Assembly: GCA_917880885.1 (NCBI GenBank)
Contig: OU862934.1
Span: 32,658,734 to 32,722,733 of the forward strand
Origin: Limnephilus marmoratus
Taxonomy: Eukaryota > Arthropoda > Insecta > Trichoptera > Limnephilidae
Direction of reading: 5' to 3'
Length of the DNA stretch: 64,000 nucleotides
Shown: piece by piece, positions 1 through 13,900 of the stretch
Numbering within the stretch: position 1 is the stretch's first letter
Layout of the letters: every line of letters starts with the position of its first letter
The notes under the pieces: model-generated
What the model saw: only the letters and a program-made list of their open reading frames with translations
Databases searched by the model: none
Told to the model about the DNA's origin: nothing
Position numbers and translations under genes: made by a program

Positions 1-718
1 TGTCAATGCGTCATACGACTTTTTCGCGCTGACGATGCCCAAGGGTGGCGTGTTTTATATTTTATAAGTAATTTTTTGTTACTTAAATATCCGTACATAA
101 TGTATTTATTGTAGGGATAACAATTAAAAACAAGCAGTTAAAAACCCTCTCCGCAGGTTTTTGCTGCTAGGCCCTGCGGGCGGCTTTTGGTTCGGCTTCG
201 CCCAGTTTAACTGTCGGTGACCATTTAATAAATCCGATAAGAACTGGTTCCAAAAATATCCGGATCCACCGTGATCCAGTGATAGCTAGTCACCGGGACG
301 AAGTAACCACGACAGGCAATGACGTCAAATATATTATAAAGACTTGTGGTGTTATTATTCACAACTGCCAGTTACAATAATAATCATATTATCGTCAATC
401 TCTCCAAATCCTAAGAGATTCACGATATTACAAATCCAATATTACTTACGCCTGCAAGGCAATGCTCCTCACAATAGCTGTTAACGTAAGTGGCTCCATC
501 TTTTGGCATTGCTTTAATTCGGTTATATTACAAAAGTAGATTTGTATACAAACTCCATGTACGAAAACGGTTATGCGAAAGGCGCTTCAAGACAGCACAA
601 GGATCAAGAATAAAACTACTTATCTATATACTATACATATACACCAGCGTATTAGTACAAAAATCGTCGCTCCAAATAAATTCGTTTGATAACCATACCA
701 ACTTATTATTAAAGGTAT
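1..718. other. No gene recognised; presumed rst intron
   Basis: AT-rich sequence upstream of the tandem repeats. A 140-residue open frame at 490-912 runs into the repeats and has no protein-like composition. No exon or known element was recognised. Confidence 0.4.
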
Positions 719-1401
719 TTAAAGGGATCAACTGTCGGAGGATCAACGGTCAGAGGATCAACTGTTGGAGGATCAACTGTCGGAGGATCAACTGTCGTAA
801 AATCAACTGTTGGAGGATACAAAGGGTTAAAAAAATGCACACAAAAAATAAATTCGTTCGATATAATAATAAAAATAATTGTTGGATTATTTTTATAGCG
901 CCATTTTCGTGAGAAAATCACCTCAAGGGCGATATCCATACCAACTTATTATTAAAGGTATTTTTGAAGTCGAATTTAGGTTTGTAATTGATAAATAATG
1001 CAGGAAAAGTTATAATTACTATTATTTAGGAGGGCCAACTGTCGGATGATCAACTATCGGAGAACCAACTGTCGAAGGATCAACTGTCGGAAGATCAAAC
1101 GTCGGATGATACAAAAGGAACAAAAAATCACACTAAAAATAAATTCGTTCGATATAATAATAATAATAATTGTTGAATGATTTTTGTAGCGCCATTTTCG
1201 TGAGAAAATCACCTCAAGGGCGATATTATTTATAACTTATTATTAAAGGTATTTTTGTAGTCGAATTTAGGTTTGTAATTGATAAATAATGCACGAAAAG
1301 TTATAATTATTATAATTTCGAGGGACCAACAACTGGTCGGAGGATCAACTGTCAAAGGATCAACTGTCGGAGGATTAATTGTCTAAGGATCAATTGTCGG
1401 G
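719..1401. repeat. Nested tandem repeat built on GGATCAACTGTCGGA
   Basis: Three clusters (719-825, 1030-1115, 1323-1400) contain 15-bp units GGATCAACTGTCGGA and variants. They are separated by a longer segment (aaattcgttcgatataataa and on) that occurs twice with a period of about 290 bp. It is thus a higher-order tandem repeat. Confidence 0.8.
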
Positions 1402-1761
1402 TTATCGTAAACACGCCCAACAACAGTTTTAATATTTTTCAAATAATGTATATTTTAACCAATTTGAACAATGTTCAGTTATATTGAAAACATTTCACTA
1501 ATGAACAACTATGAATTGCATCCAAAATTGATTTTTCTTTTTTTTAATTCGTGCCATGTTCCGTCACTGGCCAATTTCTGTTTTACCAGAGTCTCGTACT
1601 CGTAAAATATAATTGGGTACCGTGTGAGCGTAGTTGCGTTTGCTCCTATGTACCAACCGAACACAGGGTGACTGCAAAGAAAAAAATTACAAGCGTGCAA
1701 TTCACACGGGGTAGTACCAGTAAAACAAGGACATTCCCATCTTACGCCTGTATTCTATAGA

Positions 1762-2226
1762 TTGCAATCCGTTTTTTTAATGTAGGAGAAGCCCGTTTCT
1801 ACACAGATTCAAGGTATTTTTTATTGCTCCAGAGCAGAGGTGGCTGCCAAATTCAACAGTTTACGTCTGCCATATTTATTCATTATAGGCACCCCTCTTT
1901 TGAGAACCTCGATTGGGAATGAGATTGCGTGGATGAAAAAAAAACGCTTTTTATGTGATTGACAAACAATTAATGTGGGTTTTGTATTTAGTTTTGGAGG
2001 AACTAATTGCTCCACTAATTATTATACTGAAAGACTCGGCCCGATTAATGATTAACGATTTACGGTCTTGAAGAGATCCATATTGTAGGAGGGAGGAAAC
2101 ACAGAGGCCGGAAAATCGTTCCACAGACGTTCTCATGTGAGAAACACCGTGTATATATGTAGGGTACGTATTTGGCGTGCATGCACCGGTGCCGAAGGGA
2201 TCAATGACGCTAGTTCCTCGGAACAT
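1762..2226 (-). mobile_element. LINE 3' fragments, broken
   Basis: 1762-1853 and 2071-2226 match the C-terminal coding part of the full-length LINE at 36370-39956 in reverse orientation (for example the Ser-Gly-Ala-Pro-Lys-Tyr region and the ICHMRT region). They are interrupted by unrelated AT-rich sequence. Confidence 0.65.
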
Positions 2227-2231
2227 CTACT

Positions 2232-2711
2232 TCTACTTATATTATAAAGGCGAAAGTTTGTATGGATGTATGTTTGTTACTCTTTCACGCAAAAACCACT
2301 GAATGGATTTTAATGAAACTTTACAATAATATAGCTCATACATCAGAATAGGATATAGGCTATAGCTTAGAGCTCTGTCATTATGAAATTTATATACAAA
2401 AATTGCAATAGGTGGCACGCGAGCTGTTTGAAAAATGAATGTAACGAGTATGGAGGGGGGGTGAGGGGGGATAGGGTATGGGGGCTGAGCGGATGGCGGT
2501 AGGGGGGATGGGGGAGGGCGGAGGGTGGTGAGGGTGGTGAGGGAGGGTGACGGGTGAGGGGGGATTTGGGGGGAAGGGGTAGGGGGAGAGGGGTGAGAGG
2601 GGGCGGGGAAGAGAAGGAGGGGGGGGATTGGAGTGGGGATAGGGAAGGTGGAGGAGGCGCGGTGGGTACCCCCCTAATACTACGCGAGCGAAGCCGGGTG
2701 CAAAAGCCAGT
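2232..2711 (+). mobile_element. Non-autonomous Helitron-like element
   Basis: It starts TCTACTTATATTATAAAGGCG and ends gcgaagccgggtgcaaaagcCAGT. This start and end are very common in insect genomes and resemble Helitron termini (TC...CTAGT), here with CCAGT. The middle (2450-2670) is strongly G-biased on this strand. Confidence 0.5.
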
Positions 2712-3689
2712 CTTTAATAATTGTAATTCCGGAAGAACAAAGACCGCTTAACTACCTGACACCTAACAGCTGATCCCCCGACAGTTGGCCCCCCAAAATT
2801 ATAATTATTATATCACTAAGAATACGTACATTTTAGGCATTTGAATTCATTTTGATAATGAAGAATGTTAACTATTTTTAATTATTAGCTCTCCATATTC
2901 TCTCTCAAAAATAAAAAAATACAAGTGAAAGAATTACTTCGATACGTCAATTAGTTTCCGATTTATAGAAGTAAACGTACGATGCGGACTCGTACTCGAT
3001 GCGTGTGAGGTGTGACGTCATTTCACAACACTCGCTCAGTCCGCTCGCGCTCTCAGCACGGTGTCGTCTTACGTTTGTACCGCTGGCGACTTGCTGAGCA
3101 TTGTAAAATGACGTCACATGCAGTCACGTGACTGTTAACGGTACCCAATATTTATCGTAAATTTAAATGCCTGTAAAATCAAAACTAATAGGTATTTTTA
3201 ACTACAACAAAAACTAGTGTATTTGTATACATACAAGCTTTACTGTAACAAACTTTCAAGCGATTTGGCATACCTATTAACATTCTTTATTAGGGCTCAA
3301 TACAAAAATACCTACAAACTGTGATTTGCGAAAATACTCCTTACGAACATGTGGAATAAGGGTCAAATTTCAAAGTTGTCCATTTCTTAAAACTTGTAAA
3401 TGTTTTCTTAAAATTTCAATCACCTTGTACGAAATGATTTTTGCGTCCGTATTACAAAACCCCTCCATTCCATTCTGCGCCGCTGGCAGGGCAATAATAA
3501 TACATCGCCGCTTTCATTTAATTGGACCATATAAGTTGGGCCAGGTACCTACCTATTTTAGGCGTGTAATAAAACGAGCGGACATCGACGGCGCGATGTT
3601 TTACTTCGTTTTAATAAAATATTTTACGACCCTTAAATTAATGATACTAAAATATAATTTTTTTAAATGCACATATTAACTAATTATGA

Positions 3690-3835
3690 CGCCGAGAAGG
3701 CAGAGAAGATAACTAAACAACTCAATCTTGGCACACCCTCCTTGATTTGTTTACATTCATACATCGTATCATGCACATGCTCTTTATCTATTCTAACTGT
3801 TGACCGACTCAAGTATTTTTTATTATTATACCCGA
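3690..3835 (-). mobile_element. Fragment of RTE-like LINE 3' end
   Basis: The words ttggcacaccctccttg and cattcatacatcgtatcatg recur at 30.7, 54.5 and 63.05 kb, where they belong to a longer minus-strand LINE coding for a GRPRKTWHDQVN C-terminus. Confidence 0.6.
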
Positions 3836-3884
3836 CATGCGTTGCAATGTTTATTATAGTTTTCTTTATATAAATAACTCACAA

Positions 3885-4066
3885 GATTCCCAGCTGCTCC
3901 CGTCTGGAGCCAGTGAGACTAAAGGTAGTGGGGAGGAGAAGGGGATGGAGAAGAGGAAGGTGGGGAAGTACCTGCTATTCAGATCTAGTCACAATACACG
4001 GCTAAAGCCATTTCAAACAGTATTTCAATTCTTAGTGCTGCTTTTACAGCAGGGCGATACTGAGAG
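3885..4066 (-). mobile_element. SINE (tRNA-derived family of 55.1 kb), partial
   Basis: Minus-strand copy of the SINE body, with the words ctggagccagtgagac, ggtggggaagtacctg and gggcgatactgagag. The tRNA head is missing. Confidence 0.6.
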
Positions 4067-4274
4067 CATCTTCCACTCAAGTGTTTGCGTCTGCTGCGTA
4101 ATTGAATAGATCAGAAGTTTTTCTGACGCGTGAGCAGGCCACACAAAGCTGTCCTTGTGAGAAGCGTGGATTTTCCAAATTTACCCCTTGCTATCCCCTG
4201 CCGCTACTATGTTACAATTGCAATCCTTCCCTCAGCACTGGGTGTCCTTTCCCATGCGTTCCTTTCCATGTTCA

Positions 4275-4672
4275 GATATTTTCAGTATCGCCCTGGCGTA
4301 AGACCACCATTCAGAATTGAAACGTTGCTTGAAATGGCTTTAGCCGTGTTTGGTGACCAGATTTGAATAGCCAATTACTTCTGCACCTTCCTCTTCCCCA
4401 TCTCCTTCCCCCTCCTCACTAACTTCAGCCACACAACATTCCCTAATCGAGGAGAAAACATTGCCTGAAATGGCTTTAGAGAAACGTTGCTTGAAATGGC
4501 TTTAGCCTGGTGAGAGGTACTTCTCCACCTTCCTCTATCCAATCTCCTTCCCATCCCCACTAACTTCAACCTTAAAACATACTCCAATTGTGTCTGCCAT
4601 AGTCTCAATGGCCCCAGGCTGTTGGGAGCAGTTGGGACTCTTGTGCGGTATTCACATAAAAATATCTCATTT
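4275..4672 (+). mobile_element. SINE body with internal duplication
   Basis: It begins CAGTATCGCCCTGGCGTAAG and ends GTGCGGTATTCACATAAAAA. The central segment (cgttgcttgaaatggctttagc to the C-rich tract) is present twice. A small LINE fragment (4727-4790) follows. Confidence 0.65.
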
Positions 4673-4874
4673 CTACAGCATTCAACCTACTTTCACCTTT
4701 ATTCTACCTGTGCCTGTCAAATGCAGTGTCTGTTCTACCAGTATTTCAATGATAGGTGTTCTGAAGAATTAGGCCCATTGATAATCAACAAAAAAAATCG
4801 AATGAACCATTTTCGATTTTTGCTTCAAATGTTTTTTTTTAATTTCTATAATATTTATGTATTATTTTTTACAG

Positions 4875-4962
4875 GTCAAATACGCTCCTGTGGTGTCTGT
4901 GAAGATCTTGGGAGGGGCGGCCTCCAATGGCAGAATACCTGAAGGAGCAGAAGTTCGACTTG
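4875..4962 (+). CDS. rst: rst exon: start of Ig3
   Basis: The acceptor is acag at 4871-4874 and the donor is G|GTAAGT. It reads VKYAPVVSV to IPEGAEVRL, the first strands of Ig domain 3, and ends in phase 1. This is the first rst exon recognisable in the window; nothing upstream back to base 1 reads as an Ig exon. Confidence 0.88.
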
Positions 4963-7900
4963 GTAAGTCCAGCTATAATCCCAGTAGAAAATCACCACTA
5001 TTCTACCTTTTTTTACATTAGCCCAGCACAGGAGGCCCTGAGGAAAATAATTCTTCTCAGGGCCTAAGTCATCTTTAAGGATGCTGTGTGGAGGGTCTTT
5101 TTGGGAAAAGGTAGGAGAGGATATTCTGGGAAGGAAAAGGGTATGAGAGGAATCTGGGGTAGGTGTATCCAAGAGTGACAGTATGAATGACAGTATATAT
5201 GTATGTGGTGCAAGGCAATGTTCCGAGAGAGTCCTGCTGGAGAGGTCAAAAGATTTCCCCCAACCAGTCTCTCCGACTTGTCGCACAGTTGGTGGGCAGA
5301 CTCATCCACCACCAAGACCCGAACCTTTACTTCATCATTTAAAAAAAATTGAAAAATATAATTTCACAGAAAATAAAAAGGTAACGGTCGCAACTGATAC
5401 TTGTACCCAATTTTTTTCAATTTGGGAGGCGGGAATGGGTACCGCCGCTCCGGGAACCTTTATTGGATAACCAACACCTCTGCCATCGGTCACCTCAAGT
5501 GGTTCGCTACGTTTGGTGATTTAGCAGGGGTGCCCGGGTTCATGGGGTGAGGTTTTTCTAGGTCTTGGAGGCGGATGACTGGGACACACTGAACCCCAGA
5601 TTCCTACCCACCCCTTAAACCCTTTTCCTTCCCAGAACTCTCTTCTGGTCTGACTATCGTCTTCCCCACAGTCAATCCGTCTTTTATTCCATCTGCCTTT
5701 GCGCCACTTCCATTGAGCCAATCACATCCTCATGATTTTTCCTATTTTATTTAATACTTCATCATTTTCCATAGGTTGCAAAGCCGAAGCGAATCCGAAC
5801 GACCTGACCTACCGCTGGTTTCTCAACGATGATCTTGTTGTGGGAGATTATACCACTGAGATGGTGCTCTATAACGTCTCCAGGAAGCTGCACGACTCCA
5901 TCGTCAAGTGTGAGGTCCACAACGCCGTGGGAAAGAGCGAGGAATCGGAAACTCTGGATGTTACATGTAAGTTTTATGATTTTACTTAGTTTGTAAAAAC
6001 CCAGTGAGACGGTGGAATTCCCGATTGGGGTATGTTGTGAGGCTGAAGGTAACTGGGAGAGGAAGAAGATGGATAAGAGAAAGGTGGAAGAGTTCATATC
6101 TGGTCACCAAAGACGGCTAAAGTCATTTCAAGTCAAGTCTCAATTCTAAATGGTGATCTTTCATAAGAGCAATTCTGAAAGTATCTACTGCTCTGTAATA
6201 TTGGCCGCCCCGGGAACCATTTATTGAATAACCAATATCCTTGCCATACTCCAGATACTAATATCTACAGCCTGTATGTCGGACGAATATCTACAGCTCA
6301 TATGTTGGACTAATATCTATGAACTTCAGAGCGAGGACTAATATCTACAGAGCTAAGGTCTGAAGAATATCTATGACGGTCCCAGTGGTGACTAATATCT
6401 ATTAGGTGTAGACTAGTAGGTGGGACTAATATCTATAGAGGGCAGCTGAGCAAGAGGTTGTACGGAAAACCTAACTTAACCTAACCTAACCTAACCTACG
6501 CAATATTACGTAATTCCAATATGCTATACATAATTGCAAATCCAACCTCTGCCAGTGCTGTAGATATTCGTCCTCACTCTGGTTCTCATAGATATTAGTC
6601 AGCAGTTTGAGCTGTAGATATTCGTACGCACTTTGGTTCTCATAGATATTAGTCAGCAGTTTGAGCTGTAGATATTCGTACGCACTTTGGTTCTCATAGA
6701 TATTAGTCAGCAGTTTGAGCTTTAGATATTCGTCCTCACTTTGGTTCTCATAGATATTAGTCAGCAGTTTGAGCTGTAGATATTCGTCTTCACTTTGGTT
6801 CTCATAGATATTAGTATGATTTGTTCAGTTTTTGGAATTCCTGTAGATATTAGTAGACACCTCCCCTTTGCCATAGGTTACCTCAAGTGGTTCACTACTT
6901 TCCGGGTTCACAGGGTGAGGTTTGTCTAGGTCTTGGCGGTGGATGCTTTTGCCGATGCTTTTGCAGGCCGGATCGGGAAAGACTGGTTGAGGGAGACCTT
7001 TTAACCTCTCCAACCAGACTACCCATCGCCTTGCACCATAGTGGGATGAATGTATTTATATGTTCATCACTCTTGAATTCATTGATCCCCAAATTCCTAC
7101 CCACCCCTCATTCATTTTACCTTCCCAGAACTTCCTCTCCTTCCTTTCCCTAAAAGACCTTCCACACTTCAATCAAGATTTGATGACAATGTTACATTTG
7201 AATTTATGTTCTTGCCGTGAATACCTTGAGAATTCCGTATTATTTTTTGCAGTTGAAATCTTGATATTGATTGTGTTTTTCTCTGTGTTTAGATGGACCA
7301 AGGTTCCGATTTCCACCTACAGATGTAGCAGCGGATCTTGGTGGAGAAGTAACGTTGTCCTGTGACCTTGATGGAAACCCGCCACCAGCTATAACCTGGC
7401 TGCACGAAGATCAGGATAGATGGAGTGTAAGTATCTAACTGTAACATCATCGTAAACCGCTAACCGACAGACGTAAGACTTGTCTTTGCTTCATTCATAT
7501 AGTAACAATCAGTGGCGGCTCGAGCACTTTTTTAGTGGTGGGGATCGATATTTTTTTTTCGTACTGTACCGCAATCTCACCACCCGTAGAATATAATATA
7601 AAATTTCTCAAAAAAATATTTTATGGTCTAATCATGCTAGTCGGATATCTAAACACAAAATAATATAAAATATCCAAATATATATGCCAATTTACAATAT
7701 AGTGTAATAAAAATAAAGCTTTACCTTACAAGATTATTATCAAACTAATTTGAACGCGAGTGATTCCCGCCCGAAACTTCGCAACCAAATTTTTTTGTGG
7801 GGATCCAAAGTGTTGTCCCAGCGGGTATTTGAATTCACATACGACTGCGCATACGCAGTTGCATACGATCGCGAAACAACGCAAGGAAAGTATGGGGATA

Positions 7901-10900
7901 CTTCGGATCGTCCCCCAAGTGCGCATTAGATTCTGCGCACTGAGAAATTGACCCGCTGTTTTGTGCTCCGTACATTGTTCGCTGTACGCGCGTAGGGTTT
8001 TATTAAAATCATCCGGAATAATTATTTGTATTTTATTTCTGCAAATGTTACTTACTTTTATGTTTAGAATTCATTCATTTTGGTGAAGACAACGCATTGA
8101 CTGTTATTTCCTTTTCCTTTAGTAGGTTTTGAGTGTAACTGGTGGGGACCGTCCCCATTGTCCCCCTATGAAGAACCGCCACTGGTAACAGTCAAATAAA
8201 AAAATAATATATCCAAAATAACCTCACTTTTCAAGACAGATATTTCATGTGTAAGTCTGCTAAAATGCAACTTTGCCAGCTCTTCGGAGCACAGTTAAAG
8301 ACTTTTTTTATTGGTACCAAATCAAATCTGAGCTTTTACAATCTTTATGCAGTGGGCAACTAAAACACCGTTTAGCGATTGAAATGTGTTTTTATATTAG
8401 TAAGGCTATGGTATTTACATTTCATGCTTCATGCATCGATATGTGACAATGATAAATTTGCCCTAACAAAAATAACACCACCTAAGATTAATTTAATAAT
8501 ACAACTCCCCATCTTGACGGACAAGCGTACGCTTGAGCAAACTTGTTGGACAAGCATATGTGAAACCAGCGAAGAAGTGTTGTCGTGATTTGTTGCATGA
8601 CGTAGTTGTTTTGTTACATATTCATATAGCTAATTTGTTTATGATAAAGTCCGCGAGAGTCCCTTCCTAAAATAGGTCTAACTGTCTCAAATTCTTGTTT
8701 GAAAAATAATCTTCATATCTAGTCTATTGGGCGTTGGGACAAACTTGTTGGAAGACGAATTTGCTCCGTGCAGATCAAAAAAAGGTAAAAAGCTATGCTT
8801 CTTCCGATCTCTCGCCTGTGAGAAAATACACTTTTTTTTGATAAATGTTTTCTTAAACCAATACATTTGGTTTCGTTGTTAATTTTTAAATTAATACGCT
8901 CTACACTTGTCGTGTCCCATTAGTATAAAAAATAAATAAACATCTGTATACGGTGAATAAAATATTATATTGTTTTTTTCCAGGTGGTTGGCAGTACTCC
9001 AAACCTCACCCTGACTGTGGACAGTGCCACTGCAGGACGATACAACTGCAAAGCGGCTGTCCACGGATTCCCAGAAATAGAAGCTGACGCAGTGGTATAT
9101 CTAAAAGGTAAGACGATTCTCCTTTTAAGACGATGTATTTATTTTGTTAAATGTTTTGAGATAAGTTGTAACTTTACCTATAATATTAAATTTTCAGGTC
9201 CCCCAAAGATAGTATCGCCCCGCAGCCAGATCGGAATGGAAGGAGACAGTGCTAGGATAGAATGCCGAGTTATATCTGTTCCCAGACCAGTTCATCTCAT
9301 GTGGTCACATGCTGGCAAAGAAATCAACATACACACCGATCAGGTAACTCCATCATTGCTAAAGCAAGGTTTTCCCACTGTAATGATGTTAGTAGAAGGA
9401 ATTAAAATATTGTCCGGTTATTACACCGAAAACATGTAGATATCAAAAGCAAAAAATCAATTTTCATAGCCAATTGAGAATAATTTAGGAGTACCACAAG
9501 GATCAGTCCTCGAACCACTATTATTTATTATTTATACAAATGCGACTTCATCTTCCTGTATTAGTTAATTATTAACAATTTGGTTTTATTTTATAGGACT
9601 TTTCAATTCTCGAAGATCCAATGGCCGATGGTGTAAAATCTACTCTGGTTATAAGAGACTCGCAATATATGCATTTTGGGACCTACAACTGCTCTGTCAC
9701 CAATGAGTATGGCTCAGATGTGGTTGAAATTCATTTGGTAGCCCAGTGTAAGTATTTGGCCGTTTTTATGTACTTTAATTTTTGTGTGCCCTTTGCCAAC
9801 TTTTGACAAGCCATTTTTAAAAAGATTTCAAATCCTGAAAAGCGCAAATAAATATCCAATGTTTATAAAATAATGTATTTTATTATTTGCGGCACGTTTA
9901 CTCAGTATCGCCCTGGTGTAAGACCACCATTTAGAATTGAAACATTACTTGAAATAGCTGTTTTGTGACCAGAACTGAATAGCCAGTTACTCCCCACCTT
10001 CCTCATCCCCATCTCCTCCCTCTCCATGATGATGATGCCAGAGTACCTGGCAGTTGATCTTGCATTGAAAAAAATTAATACTACACATATTAATTTATCA
10101 TTTCTTTTTCAGCTTCTTTTCCACTTCAGATGATAATCTTCATATTCATCGGCGCCGCTGTAATAGTCCTCATCGCCCTGGTGATAGTGTTCTTCATCTG
10201 CGCTCGCCGCAAGTCAAAGCAGCGTGCCGGCAAGGAGATGGGAGGAAAACCAGACGTAATGGTCGACGCAGAACACAAGGATAGAACGTCTTACATCAGC
10301 GATCTCAAACATGACCTGAAGATGGAGGAAGCTTGTAATCCGGTAAGATACATATCCTTACATGTTACACGCTCTAGATCTGCCCTGATGAAGGTCACTG
10401 TAACGCTGTCTGAAACATTGGCTAAAGAAGAAAGAAGTGAAACACTGCTTAATAACCCATAAATAAATCACAACCAAATTATAAAATTGGTTTATTGTAC
10501 ACTGAAAACCAGTAGTATTGAAAGCAAAAATCAATTTACCTAGCCAATTGAGAATAATTTAGGAGTACCACAGGGATCAGTCCTTGGACCACTGTTAATT
10601 ATTTGTACTTTATATGACTTTATGGTAAAAACACTTTCAAGTGAAAAGTATGATTAACAAAAACGACGAACATGTACTCAAACATGATCTGAATATGGAT
10701 AAACTTGTAATCCGGTAAGACCGCCGTCTGAAACGTTTGCTAAAGAAGGAGGAAGTGCAACACGACGTAATACCCCATAAATAAATCACAATATAAAATT
10801 TTAAAAGTATTGAATGCAAAAAATCAATTTCCTTAGCCTATTAAGAATAATTTAGGAGTACTACAAGGACCAATCCTCGGACCACTGTTAATTATTGTTG

Positions 10901-13900
10901 ATACTTTATATGAATTTATGCTAAAAAAAATTTTTCAAAGTGAAAAGTACAATGAACAAAAATGACAAAGCTTGTAATCTGGTAAGATATTCCTTGCATG
11001 TTACCCTCTCTATAAATCTGCCCTGATGAAAGACACTGTACCGCTGTCCGAAATATTGGCTATAGAAAGAGTAATTGCAACAGGGCTTTTTTTTTTACAT
11101 GAATACCGCACACGAGTCCCAACTGCTCCCGTCTGGAGTCAGTGGGACTATGGCATCCCCAATTGGGGTATGTTGTGAGGCTGAAGGCAGTGGGGAGAGG
11201 AGATAGGGAAGAGGAAGGTGGGGAAGTACCTGGCTATTCAGATCTGGTCACCAAACACGGCAGAAGCCATTTCAAGCAACGTTTCAATTCTGAATGGTGG
11301 TCTTACACCAGGACGATACTGAGAGTATCTTCCACTCTGGAACGTGCCGCAAATATACTATATATTATTTTAAATGAATAAATTATGAAATACACAAATT
11401 GATCAAATATTATTTTTTTGCCATGCCGGGATTCGATCCCGTGACCTTCGGAATGGGAGTCAAGCGCCTTACCGCTGCACTACGCCGGTCGTCGACGCAT
11501 ACCTCATAAATAAAGAACTTTTTGTTAATTGGTTTATTGTCCATGAAATAATAATGGCTAATAATTATTTGTTTGTTTGATAGGAATATGCAGGTGAAGA
11601 GTTCAGAACCGGCCTCCCATTAGCAGGTCCCGTTCCTTTACCAGCGGACCGCGCAGCTCTCCTGATGCAATACTCCAGATATTCCAACGACTATTCAGAC
11701 CACGCCTTCCCACCTAATTTAGACTTCAAAGTAATTAATTGATTTTATTATTATTACCATAGTCATGTTACCACACAATTTACACAACACTTACTTGCTT
11801 AAGTACTTACTTATTTTCTTAATTACTTACATACATACTTAAGTGCTTACTTTTTACTTAAGAAACGTGTACGTACTTAAATAACGTGTACATACTTAAG
11901 TAACTGAATTTATCGGTTACTTAAACTGCAAGCCCTTGGCTGGATTGGAAGCTCCACAGCATGGACGGCAGAAGATCTATTTGCCCTTTGGATTTTGGAA
12001 CGTTTGATTATATTACATCCAGAAACACATCTAATAGATTGGCATCTACCGGACAAGTATCTGCCAGAAAATATAATTTCATAAATATTATCATTGTTTC
12101 AGGATGGCCACAACAACAACGCCTATTCGGGTTACATCGACTACAGCCGGGATTACAACCCCCCTCCCTCACTTCCCCTCCACGTCAAGTCCCCCTCCAT
12201 CAATGGGATGGATTCACAATCTGCCAGCAGGTAAATACATCTACATTTATTACAGCTCCATTACAAAACAGAACGGTGCAAAATAGAACATTAATGAAAA
12301 GTGCCGAAATTAAACAAACCTAACCTAGCCAATTATATTTTCGTGGCCCTTTTTGTCACCGTTCTATTTTATCTGGTTATCGTTCAATTTTCACTTGACA
12401 TTAATTACATCTTAACACCATTATTGGAACAAAACGCCGGCCAGGAATGCGGTTTTGCAAACCAGGCTGCAATTTGCTTTAGTGTATTAATAATCTCTTT
12501 TTTAATCATTAAAATCCACTTTTAACAAAAATCCACTTATGACAAAAAATCCACTTTTGACGAAAATGCACTTTTACCTCTTTCCTAAACTTAATTTTTA
12601 CGAAGAACCACTCTTCTCCAAAAAGGCCCTTTTCCCAAAAAATCCACTTTTACCTAAAAGTCCACATTCCCAAAAATCCACCTATCCTTAAAAAAATGCC
12701 TTTTTGTAACCAATCAGCTTTTATCTAAAAGTCCTCATTCCCCAAAATCCGCTTCCCAAAAAAACGTACACTTGTCCCAACAAATCCGCTTTAACCTAAA
12801 AGTCCACATTCCCAAAAAAGTCAAAATTCCCCAAAATTCGCTTTCCCAGAAAAGCACACTTATCCCAACAAATCTGCTTAAGGGAACGTACCCATACTAC
12901 GTGACACTTTTAGGGGGGGGGGGGGGGGGTCTTCAAAAGGTCACGCTCCATACAAATGAGCGGCGGGTTCCTTAGGATTTTGGTCACCGGGGGGGGGGGG
13001 GGGTTAAAAATTGGCAAAAAGTTGGTCACGTAGTTTGGGTACGTTCCCTAACATAAAAGATTTAGACCGGCCAATGGCTGTTTTGGCATCGCATTTGGGT
13101 CCCACCCAGGCGTCATGTGTTCAATGCCTCGGCTAGCCATGTCCTCCATCACGACACAAGCAACATTTTCCGCTTAGTGTGGTGGTAGTAGGAGATTTTC
13201 AAATATTACCAGGTTATTCGTAACCTTGCAATGTTTGTCTTTTTTTAAATAAAAATAAAAAATTTCAGTACACTTTCCTCGAAAACCGCTTTTTCCCAGA
13301 AGATGCACTTTTCCTAGTATTTATATCCCTCTTCTTCTTCTAATGCCCTCTCCTATCAAAGGTTAGCTATCATGCTATTCATCCTGTATTCCGTTGCATA
13401 TCCATTTTACCCTATAAATTCACTATTCCAACATAAAAAAACCACTTTCAGCATGCAATGTTTCAAAAAGTAGTTTTTTTTCCAGTTTAGTTGTTTAACA
13501 GCAATTTCGTTTCTAGATTACATCTCGGAAGCAGCTACCGCCCTCCCAGCAGCGGGGGGGACTCGCTACAGCGGCGGGGGGTGGGGGGAGTGGATACCAC
13601 CGACTTTTCCCACCCCAGCGGCTCCTTGCAGAGAAGAAAAGCAGATGCCAATAGTATAGGAATTCCATCAGGTATGTATTTACAATATTATGTTTTTTGC
13701 ATTAATTGCACACAGGAGACCCTGAGGAAAATAATTTCCATCAAGACCCGGGCAAACCTCACCCCTATAAGCCCGGCCACCCCTGCTAAGCCACCAAACG
13801 TACTGAACGACTTGGTATAACCTCTGGCAAAGGTGTTTGTTATAAATGGTTCCCGGGGCGACAGTACCCATACCCGCCTCCCAAATTGAGCCTAAAGACC

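Noticed and set aside
490..912. 140-residue open frame
   Set aside because: It is created by the 15-bp tandem repeats (repeated RRINC/RRING words) and has no conserved composition.
2554..2751. Gly/Arg-rich open frame
   Set aside because: It reflects a G-rich stretch inside a Helitron-like element.
11405..11495. tRNA gene on the minus strand
   Set aside because: The T stem is short by one pair and the acceptor stem fails; an A-rich end and internal promoter boxes indicate a SINE head.
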